The notes: generated by a model not told the origin, from the sequence alone. 64,000 bases of DNA from an uncultured Eubacteriales bacterium (GCA_902786465.1 CADACQ010000013.1:1-64000), one strand, 5' to 3'; shown: positions 1-7,126, numbered from the stretch's first letter. A program made the numbers and translations.

Positions 1-30
1 CGTTAAGAAGAAAGGCACAGGGAATATCGG

Positions 31-117
31 TTATATGCGGCGGCACACCATGGCTGCGGTGCATCGATGTATATGACCGTTCGATCCGCTTGTGCCGCTA
101 CTACTGCCAGCATCCAT
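31..117 (-). CDS. possible small ORF, 28 aa, unknown
   Basis: A short reading frame beginning MDAGSSSGTSGSNG. It is preceded by an AGAGAGGTGG ribosome binding site about 5 nt before the ATG and by a good sigma-A promoter at 172-201. It stops at 31-33. A second frame starts at the ATG at 111-113 (MLAVVAAQ) and ends at 3-5. I recognise neither product. The promoter and binding site suggest something is expressed leftward here, but it could be the frameshifted remnant of a longer gene. Confidence 0.25.
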   Translation of the reverse strand: MDAGSSSGTSGSNGHIHRCTAAMVCRRI

Positions 118-171
118 GGTGTCCACCTCTCTTTCTGAAATGATCTCGTGGCGAATTTCCACGCCTTAGAA

Positions 172-201
172 ATTTTACAACTTGCCCTTCCCTCTTGTCA
201 A
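172..201 (-). promoter_or_regulatory. sigma-A promoter for the leftward transcript
   Basis: On the minus strand, TTGACA (201-196), an 18-bp spacer and TAAAAT (177-172). It would start a transcript near 165, upstream of the ribosome binding site at about 122-131. Confidence 0.6.
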
Positions 202-211
202 CCATGAATGC

Positions 212-237
212 AAAAAAAGGACGGCGATTTGCCGTCC
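212..237 (-). terminator. rho-independent terminator after the GDPD gene
   Basis: GGACGGC (219-225) pairs with GCCGTCC (231-237). On the minus strand the hairpin is followed by a run of seven T. It lies just past the stop codon of the phosphodiesterase gene. Confidence 0.85.
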
Positions 238-243
238 CACGAA

Positions 244-966
244 TCATTTCCCATCCCGGATTGCTATGGCTTTGTCAGGGTAGTTGGTGATGACGCCTAT
301 GCCGTGCCGAATGCACAAATCCATGATCTCTTCATCGTTCACCGTCCAGGGGTTGATGCCGATCCCGGCAGCCAGGGAGCCCTCGATCATGCCGGGATAG
401 AGGAGCGTTTTCCAATCGGGATGGATATATTTTGCACCGATGGACTTGGCGTACTTCCAGGGCTCGTAGAGGCCTTCGCTGTAGAGGATGCCGTACTTCA
501 CGTCGGGCTTGATCGTCTTGAGCTCCATGAGGGTATAGTGGTTGAAGGAGGAATAGAGGATGCGGCCCTCCATGCCTTTCTCCTGCTCCAGCTTCAGCAC
601 CTTCTCGGCGATGCCGGGGTAGACGATCTGGTCCGTCTTGATCTCCACGTTGACTACGTGGCGAGTGTCCCGGATCAGGTCGTAGAGTTCGCCCAGGGTG
701 GGAATTTTCGCGCCCTTGTACTGAGCCATGCCGTTGCTGGCGTCCAGCGTCTTCAGCTCCTTCAGGGTGAAGGATTGGATCAGCCCGGAGCCGTCCGTGG
801 TCCGATCCACCTTTTCGTCGTGCATTATGATGAGCTCCCCGTCCTTGGAGAGGTGCACGTCCAGTTCAAAGCCGTCCGCCCCCATGTCCATGGCCAGGCG
901 AAAGGCTTCCAGCGTGTTCTCCGGGGCGTAGCCGGACGCCCCCCGATGGCCCAAGATGATCGACAT
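244..966 (-). CDS. glycerophosphodiester phosphodiesterase (GDPD/UgpQ family)
   Basis: A 240-residue single-domain GDPD. It hydrolyses glycerophosphodiesters to glycerol-3-phosphate and an alcohol, and is probably cytoplasmic because no signal peptide is seen. The N-terminus carries the family signature HRGASGYAPENT, with the catalytic His and Arg and the metal-binding Glu. It is followed by ELDVHLSKDGELIIMHD, which contains the second Glu/Asp pair and the second catalytic His. VEIKT is the later conserved Glu. I chose the ATG at 966 (MSIILGHRGAS) because GGAGA lies 9 nt upstream; the ATG at 975 sits directly against GGAGA. The reading frame stays open to 1128, but those extra residues lie antisense to sfsA and are not credible. 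The gene is divergent from sfsA and ends at a clear terminator. Confidence 0.93.
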   Translation of the reverse strand: MSIILGHRGASGYAPENTLEAFRLAMDMGADGFELDVHLSKDGELIIMHDEKVDRTTDGSGLIQSFTLKELKTLDASNGMAQYKGAKIPTLGELYDLIRDTRHVVNVEIKTDQIVYPGIAEKVLKLEQEKGMEGRILYSSFNHYTLMELKTIKPDVKYGILYSEGLYEPWKYAKSIGAKYIHPDWKTLLYPGMIEGSLAAGIGINPWTVNDEEIMDLCIRHGIGVITNYPDKAIAIRDGK

Positions 967-1030
967 ATGCTTCATTCTCCGATCTTTTTTCTCGATTCTA
1001 CTCCCCTTTCCCCCATCTTTCAAGACCGCG

Positions 1031-1059
1031 TTGCAATTTTGTCGAAAGAAAGCTATACT
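1031..1059 (+). promoter_or_regulatory. sigma-A promoter of sfsA (leaderless)
   Basis: TTGCAA (1031-1036), 17 bp, TATACT (1054-1059). The expected start point, about 7 nt past the -10 box, falls at 1065-1067, which is the A of the sfsA ATG (1066). No Shine-Dalgarno sequence is visible between the box and the start codon. Confidence 0.7.
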
Positions 1060-1065
1060 CTGCTC

Positions 1066-1743
1066 ATGAGGTACGACAGCATTCGGGAAGCCATCTTCAT
1101 TGAGCGCCCCAACCGGTTCATCGCCCACGTCCTTTTAGATGGGGCACCGGTGGTTTGCCACGTGAAGAACACCGGTCGCTGCCGGGAACTTTTGGTGCCC
1201 GAAGCCAGAGTCGTCTTGAGCTACAGCACGAACCCTCTGCGCAAGACGGCCTACGACTTGGTCTCCGTCTATAAGGGGGAGCGGCTCATCAATATGGACA
1301 GTCAAGCCCCCAACGCTATCGCCGCCGAGTATCTGCCCCGTCTGTTCCCTGATTTGACGGAGCTGCGCCGAGAGGTCTCATGGGGCGATTCCCGGTTCGA
1401 CTTCTATGGTGTCAAAGGCGATCGCCCCTTCTATCTGGAGGTGAAGGGCGTGACGTTGGAGCGAGACGGACGTGTCCTCTTCCCCGACGCCCCTACGGAG
1501 CGCGGCGCGAAGCACCTCAGGGAGCTAAAGAAGCTGCGGCAGGCCGGGACGGACGCCTATGTGCTGTTCGTGATACAGATGCAGGGCGTCCTTTCCCTGG
1601 AGGCCAATCGAGAGACCGACCCTCCCTTTGCGGACGCGCTGCTGGCAGCCCGGGCGGCGGGCGTAGGCGTCTATGCGGTAGACTGTCTGGTGACGCCGGA
1701 CAGCGTGACGGCGCAATCGACCGTACCCGTGTTATTCTTATAA
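1066..1743 (+). CDS. sfsA: DNA/RNA nuclease SfsA (sugar fermentation stimulation protein)
   Basis: A 225-residue SfsA protein, the usual family length. In the N-terminal OB-like part I see RFIAHVLLDG and HVKNTGRCRELL. In the C-terminal restriction-endonuclease-like part I see SRFDFYG and FYLEVKGVTLE (the Asp and E-x-K catalytic residues), then FPDAPTERGAKHLREL. E. coli SfsA was first described as a maltose regulator and later reported to have nuclease activity; its cellular role is still unclear. The start ATG follows promoter 1031-1059 with no leader, so the mRNA is probably leaderless. A longer frame open from 208 is antisense to the phosphodiesterase gene and was not used. The gene ends at a bidirectional terminator. 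Confidence 0.95.
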   Translation: MRYDSIREAIFIERPNRFIAHVLLDGAPVVCHVKNTGRCRELLVPEARVVLSYSTNPLRKTAYDLVSVYKGERLINMDSQAPNAIAAEYLPRLFPDLTELRREVSWGDSRFDFYGVKGDRPFYLEVKGVTLERDGRVLFPDAPTERGAKHLRELKKLRQAGTDAYVLFVIQMQGVLSLEANRETDPPFADALLAARAAGVGVYAVDCLVTPDSVTAQSTVPVLFL

Positions 1744-1750
1744 GAAAAGA

Positions 1751-1772
1751 CCCGCCGCAAAGCTGCGACGGG
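1751..1772. terminator. bidirectional terminator between sfsA and the antiporter gene
   Basis: CCCGCCGCA and TGCGACGGG form a GC-rich hairpin with AG-C in the loop and one G-T pair. Minus-strand transcripts read into TCTTTTCTTAT; plus-strand transcripts read into CTTGTTGTTTATTT. It sits between the two convergent stop codons. Confidence 0.75.
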
Positions 1773-1793
1773 CCTTGTTGTTTATTTACGCTT

Positions 1794-3179
1794 TTAGTGA
1801 TGCTTCTTCATCTTTTCTGCTTTCTTCTTGCGCCAGTCCATATTTCGATGGGCCTGCTTCATGCTGGCCGGGGACACCTCGTTCTGTGCCAGCGCCTCCT
1901 GGAACTTGCTCATGCGGCGGTCCTGCACGTTGACGGCGGAGGGTTGGATATCGCCGGATTTGGTCAGAGCCCATTTGGTGAGCAGCGGTCCAAACAGTTC
2001 ATAGATCAACACGCTGAACAAAATGATGTTCTTGATCAGGATGCCATCGGCGCTGCCAAGTTTGGCCGCTGTCACGCACATGCCTAAAGCGACGCCCGCC
2101 TGAGGAAGCAGTGTGATGCCCAAATATTTCTTCACCAGAGGATCACACTTGGTGGCCGAACAGCTTACGTAGGAGCCGATATATTTGCCCAGGGAACGCA
2201 TGATGATATAGACCACGCCCACCAGGATCGCTGCCTTGTCCTTCATCACGTCCAGCTCCAGACCGGCGCCGCTGAGCACGAAGAACAGGGCGAACAGAGG
2301 CGCCGTCCATTTGTCGGCCCGCTCCATGAGGTCGTGGGACAGGGGGCAGACGTTGCAGAACACCGTGCCCAGCATCATGCACACCAGGAGCGTGGAGAAG
2401 GAGACCTTCACGCCGCCTACGGTGAAGGAGGTCATGGACAGGGCCACCGTCAGCACCACGAAGGCGATGGTCAGGGAAAGACGGTTGGAGTTGGAGAAGA
2501 AAGTGCGCTCCAGCAAGGTCAGTACCCACCCCAGCAGAGACCCCAGGGCCAGGGACGCCACTATCTCGATGATGGGTTCCACGACGATGCCGACCATGTC
2601 AGTTTTCCCGGTGACAAGAGAATCGGCGATCCCGAAGGAAATGGCGAACACGGCAAGGCCCACTGCGTCGTCCAGAGCGACCACGGGCAGCAAAATATCC
2701 GTCAGCTTGCCTTTGGCCTTATACTGGCGCACGACCATCAGCGTGGCCGCCGGAGCGGTGGCCGTGGCGATGGCGCCCAGAACGATGGTGGCCTCGATGG
2801 AGATCTTGTCGGGCATGGCAAAATGCAGGCCGATCAGCGCCAGGTCCACGAACAGCGTGGCTGTCAGGGCCTGACAGATGCCTACGATGACGGCCTGCTT
2901 GCCGATGGCTTTGAGCTGGGAAAGCAGAAACTCGTTTCCGATGGAGAAGGCGATGAACCCCAGGGCCGCGTTGATGATCACAGAAAGGTTATCCACCTCG
3001 GCAGGGGTGGTGAAGCCGATGCCTTCGATGCCCAAACGACCCAGGCAATGGGGCCCGACGATAAGGCCGGCGATCAAAAACGCCGTCACGTCCGGCAAAT
3101 GGAGCCGAAGCATTTTGAACACGCGGGTCATCAGCAGCCCGATGAGCAATGCAATAGCCGCCGCGAGCATTTTTTCCAT
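1794..3179 (-). CDS. Kef-type cation:proton antiporter (CPA2 family)
   Basis: A 461-residue integral membrane protein with about 11-12 hydrophobic segments. It resembles the membrane domain of Na+/H+ and K+/H+ antiporters of the CPA2 group. The stretch LPVVALDDAVGLAVF contains a DD pair in the position of the ion-binding acidic residues, and the N-terminus LPDVTAFLIAGLIVGP is typical of the family. The roughly 50-residue tail is rich in Lys, Arg and His (DWRKKKAEKMKKHH) and likely cytoplasmic. No C-terminal TrkA/RCK domain is present. The start at 3179 (MEKMLAAA) has GGGAGG about 10 nt upstream; an in-frame ATG six codons earlier lacks such spacing. Its own promoter lies at 3217-3244. The transported ion cannot be read from sequence. 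Confidence 0.88.
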   Translation of the reverse strand: MEKMLAAAIALLIGLLMTRVFKMLRLHLPDVTAFLIAGLIVGPHCLGRLGIEGIGFTTPAEVDNLSVIINAALGFIAFSIGNEFLLSQLKAIGKQAVIVGICQALTATLFVDLALIGLHFAMPDKISIEATIVLGAIATATAPAATLMVVRQYKAKGKLTDILLPVVALDDAVGLAVFAISFGIADSLVTGKTDMVGIVVEPIIEIVASLALGSLLGWVLTLLERTFFSNSNRLSLTIAFVVLTVALSMTSFTVGGVKVSFSTLLVCMMLGTVFCNVCPLSHDLMERADKWTAPLFALFFVLSGAGLELDVMKDKAAILVGVVYIIMRSLGKYIGSYVSCSATKCDPLVKKYLGITLLPQAGVALGMCVTAAKLGSADGILIKNIILFSVLIYELFGPLLTKWALTKSGDIQPSAVNVQDRRMSKFQEALAQNEVSPASMKQAHRNMDWRKKKAEKMKKHH

Positions 3180-3216
3180 ATATGATAAACCTCCCATTCA
3201 CATCAAACAAGGGTGT

Positions 3217-3244
3217 ATGATAGCACGAAAAGAAATAAAGTCAA
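3217..3244 (-). promoter_or_regulatory. sigma-A promoter of the antiporter gene
   Basis: On the minus strand, TTGACT (3244-3239), 16 bp, TATCAT (3222-3217). Confidence 0.65.
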
Positions 3245-3276
3245 GAGCATAAATCTACTGCGAAAAGGGCAAAGCG

Positions 3277-3420
3277 GTATTTGACCTGCGCTTTGGCGCA
3301 GGCAGCAGCCCTCGATCGCTTGCGTGTGAGCCGGGGTGGGATTTGACCTGCGCTGCGGCGCAGGCCATGGGCACGGCTCTGGATCGCCACTGGGGCTTCA
3401 TTCACTACCGAACCCGTTCC
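3277..3420 (-). repeat. degenerate tandem copies of the tRNA-Ser-associated structured repeat
   Basis: A partial copy (3277-3310) and a fuller but decayed copy (3336-3420) of the element that is intact at 3446-3538. The copy at 3336 keeps the GTGGGATTTGA arm, the CCTGCGC/GCGCAGG hairpin and the TTCACTACCGAACCCGTTC block. Its other helices no longer pair: GGGCACGG stands opposite CCGAACCC, and GGATCGCC opposite GGGGCTTC. It has also lost the second outer arm. The units at 3336 and 3446 are 110 bp apart and are separated by a similar CTTGCGTG-containing spacer (3319-3335 and 3429-3445). Confidence 0.8.
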
Positions 3421-3445
3421 CCCAATTACTTGCGTGAAAGTCGGG

Positions 3446-3538
3446 GTGGGATTTGACCTGCGCTGCGGCGCAGGCCATGGGTTCGGCTCTGAAGCCCCAC
3501 CGGGGCTTCATTCACTACCGAACCCGTTCAAATCCCAC
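3446..3538 (-). repeat. structured repeat next to tRNA-Ser, intact copy A
   Basis: A 93-bp element that can fold into a multi-branched structure. The outer helix is GTGGGATTTGA (3446-3456) with TCAAATCCCAC (3528-3538). Inside it are a long arm and a short hairpin. The long arm pairs GGGTTCGG (3479-3486) with CCGAACCC (3518-3525), and GAAGCCCC (3491-3498) with GGGGCTTC (3502-3509). The short hairpin pairs CCTGCGC (3457-3463) with GCGCAGG (3468-3474). A second intact copy lies at 35045-35138 with compensatory changes. It lies downstream of the tRNA-Ser pair, past their terminator. The outer arms resemble the T-arm of tRNA-Ser. Function unknown. Confidence 0.8.
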
Positions 3539-3550
3539 AATTTCGGAGAC

Positions 3551-3588
3551 AAGTTTAAAGGGAGGGTCGTAACCCTCCCTTTAAACTT
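3551..3588 (-). terminator. hairpin terminator following tRNA-Ser(GCU)
   Basis: A perfect 16-bp inverted repeat (3551-3566 with 3573-3588, six-base loop) that starts at the encoded CCA end of the tRNA. The stem is GC-rich at its top and A/T-rich at its base (TTTAAACTT). There is no long T-run, so it may serve as a processing or terminator stem. Confidence 0.65.
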
Positions 3589-3680
3589 GGCGGAGAAAGT
3601 GGGATTTGAACCCACGCACCGGTCATCCCAGTCTACTCCCTTAGCAGGGGAGCCCCTTATAGCCACTTGGGTATTTCTCC
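3588..3680 (-). tRNA. tRNA-Ser (anticodon GCU)
   Basis: On the minus strand the gene starts GGAGAAATACCCAAGTGG and closes with TTTCTCC, a G discriminator and an encoded CCA. The anticodon arm CTCCC-CTGCTAA-GGGAG gives anticodon GCU (codons AGC/AGU). The long variable arm is typical of serine tRNAs. It sits 5 bp downstream of tRNA-Ser(UGA) and is likely transcribed with it. Confidence 0.95.
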
Positions 3681-3685
3681 ATATA

Positions 3686-3773
3686 TGGCGGAGATGGTAG
3701 GATTCGAACCCACGGGCACTTGCATGCCGACGGTTTTCAAGACCGCTTCCTTAGACCACTCGGACACATCTCC
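3686..3773 (-). tRNA. tRNA-Ser (anticodon UGA)
   Basis: It starts GGAGATGTGTCCGAGTGG and closes with CATCTCC, a G discriminator and an encoded CCA. The anticodon arm GCGGT-CTTGAAA-ACCGT gives anticodon UGA (codons UCN). It has a long variable arm. The promoter is at 3809-3837. Confidence 0.95.
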
Positions 3774-3808
3774 GTGCTTTCGATGCCCCCCGCTTCCGTT
3801 CGAAGGGA

Positions 3809-3837
3809 AGTATACCAAACCCCATTTGAATTGTCAA
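3809..3837 (-). promoter_or_regulatory. sigma-A promoter of the tRNA-Ser pair
   Basis: On the minus strand, TTGACA (3837-3832), 17 bp, TATACT (3814-3809). A strong match about 36 bp upstream of tRNA-Ser(UGA). Confidence 0.85.
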
Positions 3838-3846
3838 TGGTGGTTT

Positions 3847-4683
3847 TCAGTATTCATCCACGCAGAAGCAGGGCCGGTCGGACGCCTTCATTTTTTGCCA
3901 AATATCCGCTGCAGCCAGCATGACGTTTTGCGGAAGCACCTCCCCCGGGGCGTCTGCATCGGGCGGGAGCTTGGCGGATACCGGCTTTATGTCTGCTATG
4001 CGCTGCAGCTCGCAAAGGATAGGACCATATGCTCGAAGAGACAGTACCTCCTCCCCATAGACTTCCCCTTTATCGTAATAGATGCAGTAACCTGCGGTCT
4101 TCCCCCCATCCCTGAGTAAAAAGCCCATGGCGTCGTCCGCGGCGTAGTCCGCCATCTTCAGGCGGAACGCGTCCCGATCCCGGCGTACGAAGCCGGTATA
4201 GCGATCGGCCATGGCTGCATAGACCCGAAAGGCTTCTTCCTCCGAAAAAGGAGCGATTTCCCCTTGTGCAAAGCTGCCTTCGCCCTGCCAGTATTTCATG
4301 AAGGTACTGGGTCGAAAGCCGAGATGAGCATAGGTCCCCTGCCGTTGGGGGTGATTGAACAGGGCATGGATGCCCCGTTTCTCCGCCTCTCCCTGCAGAA
4401 AGCGCATGGCAGCGTACATATGCCCCTTCCCCCGTTCTTCGGGTACCGTGGCCACGCCGGAGGTCATTAGGGCTGGGAAGGAGCCGTCCCCCAAGGACAG
4501 GTCCATTGGCGTGCCGTGGATGACCGATATAAGTTGTCCATCAGTAAAGACGCCTGCAGACCATTCCGGCAGATACCGGTTCTCGAAGAACCAGTCCACG
4601 AAGGCAGGCGGATCGTCGAAGGTGCTCTGCCAGAGGGCTTTAGATTGTGCCCGGTCGTCCGCGGTTAGCAATCGGATCGTCAT
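3847..4683 (-). CDS. GNAT-family N-acetyltransferase (Eis-like)
   Basis: A 278-residue acetyltransferase. The acetyl-CoA binding motif GVATVPEERGKGHMYAAM (residues about 76-93) is the V-x-P-x-R-G-x-G/A signature. It is followed by NHPQRQGTYAHLGFRPS, typical of Eis-like proteins. The extra C-terminal half matches the two-domain Eis/YkkB type rather than a small single-domain GNAT. The substrate is unknown. Its ATG overlaps the rodA stop (ATGA, 4680-4683), so it is translationally coupled to rodA and is the last gene of the long minus-strand cluster. The tRNA-Ser promoter at 3809-3837 lies just past its 3' end. Confidence 0.87.
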   Translation of the reverse strand: MTIRLLTADDRAQSKALWQSTFDDPPAFVDWFFENRYLPEWSAGVFTDGQLISVIHGTPMDLSLGDGSFPALMTSGVATVPEERGKGHMYAAMRFLQGEAEKRGIHALFNHPQRQGTYAHLGFRPSTFMKYWQGEGSFAQGEIAPFSEEEAFRVYAAMADRYTGFVRRDRDAFRLKMADYAADDAMGFLLRDGGKTAGYCIYYDKGEVYGEEVLSLRAYGPILCELQRIADIKPVSAKLPPDADAPGEVLPQNVMLAAADIWQKMKASDRPCFCVDEY

Positions 4684-5849
4684 GTGATCTGCCCCCGGTT
4701 ATAGGCCCGATAGTTCACCGACAGCACTATGGCCACAGTCACCAGCGTTGCCATGATGTTGCTGCCGCCGTAGCTGATGAGGGGCAGCGGGATGCCGGTC
4801 ACGGGCATGAGGCCCATGTTCATACCGATGTTTTCGAACACGTGGAAGCCCATCATGGCCACCGTGCCCACGCAAAGGCAGCGCCCGAACATATCCTTGG
4901 ACCGCCGTGCCACCAGCAATATGCGCAGCAGAAGCAGGAAGAACAGCAGGATCAAAATGGCGGCGCCTACGAACCCCAGTCCCTCGGCTATGCTGGAGAA
5001 GATGAAGTCCGTTTGCCGCTCGGGCACGTACTTCTTTTGGGACAGGGTGCCCACAGAAAAGTATCCCTTGCCGAACAGACCGCCGGAGCCCACCAGCTCC
5101 TTGGAACGAAGCACGTTGTAACCGTCGCCCTCCAGATCCAGCGTGGGGTCCAGAAAAACGCGTATGCGGGCCTTCTGATCGTTGGTCAACAGGTATCGAT
5201 AGATGATGGGCAGACTGATCACCGTGGCCGCGCCGCCCCCCAGGATGTAGAGCCAGCTGATCCTGGCGGCGAACACCACGCCGATAAAGATCACGGCAAA
5301 GACCATGGCCGTGCCGAAATCCGGCTGCATCATGACCAGGCCGAAGGGGATGGCGAAGATAATCACCGCCTGCAGCACGTCCCAAAAATTATTGAAATGG
5401 CCCCGGCGGTCATAGCACTCCGAAACGAACTTAGAGAGCGCCACCAGCAGGACCACCTTGCCCAGCTCTGAAGGTTGGAAGGATCGGGAGGTTCCGATCT
5501 TGTACCAACCGAACACGCCGCGAGTGTTCACCTTGACCACCAGCAACAGCACCAGCAGGGCACAGATAACCAGATAAGCCATCTTGACGAAGGGCTTATA
5601 CTTATCGTAATCGAGAAAGGCGATGGGCACGGCTACGACCAGGGAGATGAGGATGCTGACCAACTGCCGGTTGAAATATTCGAGATTCAAGCGGCTCAAA
5701 AAGCCTTCCAGGCCTACCTCCGTGCCGTCGAAAGGATCGGAAAGCACGTTGAGCAGAGAGACAAGGCCAAAAAGGAGCAGCACCGTCACCAGCAAAATGA
5801 TGACGATGTCCACGCCTTTGGTTTGTTTGGTCTTGCCAGACTTAGCCAT
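4680..5849 (-). CDS. rodA: SEDS-family peptidoglycan polymerase RodA
   Basis: A 389-residue polytopic membrane protein of the RodA/FtsW/SpoVE family, which polymerises lipid II into glycan strands. Recognisable segments are NTRGVFGWYKIGTSRSFQPSE (written here in full because it is the classic SEDS loop), MMQPDFGTAMV, FGKGYFSVGTLSQK, VPERQTDFIFS and LPLISYGGSN. The IGTSRSFQPSELGK context fits RodA-type proteins, but SpoVE or FtsW cannot be excluded without a tree. I chose the ATG at 5849 (MAKSGKTK). It has no close ribosome binding site, but it lies 1 nt after the stop of an 18-codon ORF that does, suggesting reinitiation. The in-frame ATG at 5891 also lacks a good site. The next gene overlaps by 4 nt. 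Confidence 0.9.
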   Translation of the reverse strand: MAKSGKTKQTKGVDIVIILLVTVLLLFGLVSLLNVLSDPFDGTEVGLEGFLSRLNLEYFNRQLVSILISLVVAVPIAFLDYDKYKPFVKMAYLVICALLVLLLVVKVNTRGVFGWYKIGTSRSFQPSELGKVVLLVALSKFVSECYDRRGHFNNFWDVLQAVIIFAIPFGLVMMQPDFGTAMVFAVIFIGVVFAARISWLYILGGGAATVISLPIIYRYLLTNDQKARIRVFLDPTLDLEGDGYNVLRSKELVGSGGLFGKGYFSVGTLSQKKYVPERQTDFIFSSIAEGLGFVGAAILILLFFLLLLRILLVARRSKDMFGRCLCVGTVAMMGFHVFENIGMNMGLMPVTGIPLPLISYGGSNIMATLVTVAIVLSVNYRAYNRGQIT

Positions 5850-5850
5850 T

Positions 5851-5907
5851 TTACAGGTTGTACGCCGGGTCCTCCGCGGGCCGGGCAGCATCTTGGTAAG
5901 GCTTCAT
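5851..5907 (-). CDS. 18-aa leader ORF coupled to rodA
   Basis: An 18-codon ORF (MKPYQDAARPAEDPAYNL) with GAGGTG 6 nt before its ATG. It ends TAA, one base before the rodA ATG. Since rodA has no ribosome binding site of its own at usable distance, this ORF may deliver ribosomes to rodA. Alternatively, rodA starts at 5891 and the ORF is chance. Confidence 0.45.
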   Translation of the reverse strand: MKPYQDAARPAEDPAYNL

Positions 5908-5931
5908 ACCAACACCTCAAACTTGTACTTC

Positions 5932-6744
5932 TCAAAGGTCACAAAGGACGGAACGTACGGATTCGTAGGACGCTTTCAGTTCGGCGAGGCCGGAATACAT
6001 GTCGCTGTACACCTCCACGAAGGCGGGGCCTCTGTACCCCTTCTTCACCATGGCGGTCCCCAGGGCCCTGAAGTCGCATTGGCCCTTGCCGGGCATCTTC
6101 AAAGACAGCTTCCCGGCTTCGTCGAAGGCGTAGTCGCACAGATGCCAGTTCTCCAAGTCCTCCCCCACCGCCTCCACGAAGGCGAAGGGGTCCTCACCGG
6201 AACGAACGGCTTGCTTGATGTCCAGTACGAACTTCAGCCGCCCATCCCCCAGTCGCCGCCGCAGCTCTGCGCCGAAGGCTGGGGCGTGGAAGAAGCACCA
6301 GCTCACGTTTTCCAGGCACAGGGTGATTCCGTACTCCGCCGCCACATCGAGGAGCTCCCGGAAGACGGGGACGATCCGCTCAAACTCCAGGTTCTTGGCC
6401 GTGCCGCCCAGGTGTGGGGACCCGTGCATCACGTAGTGGCTGGCGCCCAGGATCCGCCCGGCGTTCAGGGCGTCCCGGTACACGGAGAAGGCGTCCGCCT
6501 TCTGCCGGGGATGGATGGAAAAGAGCTGTGCTTCGAACTGGTTGCTCATGGGATGGACGCTGTATACGCTGAGTCCTGCGTCGTCGATGCGGCTTCTCAG
6601 CAAGCGCACGAAGTCCGGCCGGTACTCGGAGAAGGTGTTGAGGAACACCTCGATCCGCTGGCAACCCATAGGCGAAAGCATGGCGGGGATGTCCTCCACC
6701 ATGGCTTTGTTGAATATGCTTGCTGTGGAAACGCCAACGTCCAT
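5932..6744 (-). CDS. sugar phosphate isomerase/epimerase-like TIM barrel protein
   Basis: A 270-residue protein of the AP endonuclease 2 / xylose isomerase-like TIM barrel superfamily. Conserved metal-site segments are visible: SVHPMSNQFE, YVMHGSPH, LCLENVSW, LKFVLDIKQA, WHLCDYA and GPAFVEVYSD. These supply the Glu, Asp, His and Glu ligands expected for an isomerase or epimerase. The actual sugar is unknown. The start at 6744 (MDVGVSTASIF) lies about 30 bp downstream of the RNase P RNA. Only a weak GGA is seen upstream, so its translation signal is poor. It lies between rnpB and rodA and is probably co-transcribed. Confidence 0.82.
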   Translation of the reverse strand: MDVGVSTASIFNKAMVEDIPAMLSPMGCQRIEVFLNTFSEYRPDFVRLLRSRIDDAGLSVYSVHPMSNQFEAQLFSIHPRQKADAFSVYRDALNAGRILGASHYVMHGSPHLGGTAKNLEFERIVPVFRELLDVAAEYGITLCLENVSWCFFHAPAFGAELRRRLGDGRLKFVLDIKQAVRSGEDPFAFVEAVGEDLENWHLCDYAFDEAGKLSLKMPGKGQCDFRALGTAMVKKGYRGPAFVEVYSDMYSGLAELKASYESVRSVLCDL

Positions 6745-6774
6745 GCTGTTTTTCGGTATGATCCAAATAAAAAT

Positions 6775-7126
6775 GTAACGAGCAAGCAGTAAGCCGAGTT
6801 CTGTCACAGGTTTCCCTGCGGACGATTATCTATCTGAGGCCGGCTGTTGCCAGACGGCTCATGCGATTATCAGGAGCGCAGCGGGCCGCTGTTGAATGCT
6901 CCCATTCCAATCTTGCACCGGGTGGGGTTTACATGGCCGATCCGTCGCCGGACCGCCGGTGAGCTCTTGCCTCGCCTTTCCATCCTTGCCTGCCGAAGCG
7001 GGCGGTTTATTTCTGTTGCACTTTCCCTGATGTCGCCATCGCCGGGTGTTACCCGGCACCCTGCCCTGCGGTGCTCGGACTTTCCTCAGCCCTTGAGGGG
7101 CCGCAATCGTCTTGCTTACTCGTTAC
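6775..7126 (-). ncRNA. rnpB: RNase P RNA, bacterial type A
   Basis: About 352 nt on the minus strand. It contains the universally conserved GAGGAAAGTCCGAGCACC near the 5' end and CAGAACTCGGCTTA near the 3' end, plus GCAACAGAAATAAACC in the middle. The ends pair to form helix P1 (GTAACGAG at 7126-7119 with CTTGCTCGTTAC ending at 6775). This is the catalytic RNA that trims tRNA 5' leaders. It sits inside a run of minus-strand protein genes, 10 bp after the zinc-ribbon gene and 30 bp before the isomerase gene. A T-rich stretch (ATTTTTATTT) follows P1. No separate strong promoter was found. Confidence 0.96.

Noticed and set aside
208-1065. A 511-codon frame that would fuse 286 extra residues onto SfsA
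   Set aside because: The extra part is antisense to a clear phosphodiesterase gene, and a good promoter lies directly before the SfsA start.
3277-3538. Possible CRISPR array
   Set aside because: The units are about 93-110 bp, few and degenerate with no short unique spacers, and no cas genes are present.
3434-4119. Plus-strand ORFs across the tRNA-Ser pair and the repeat
   Set aside because: They read through tRNA genes and the antisense end of the GNAT gene; such frames are common false annotations.
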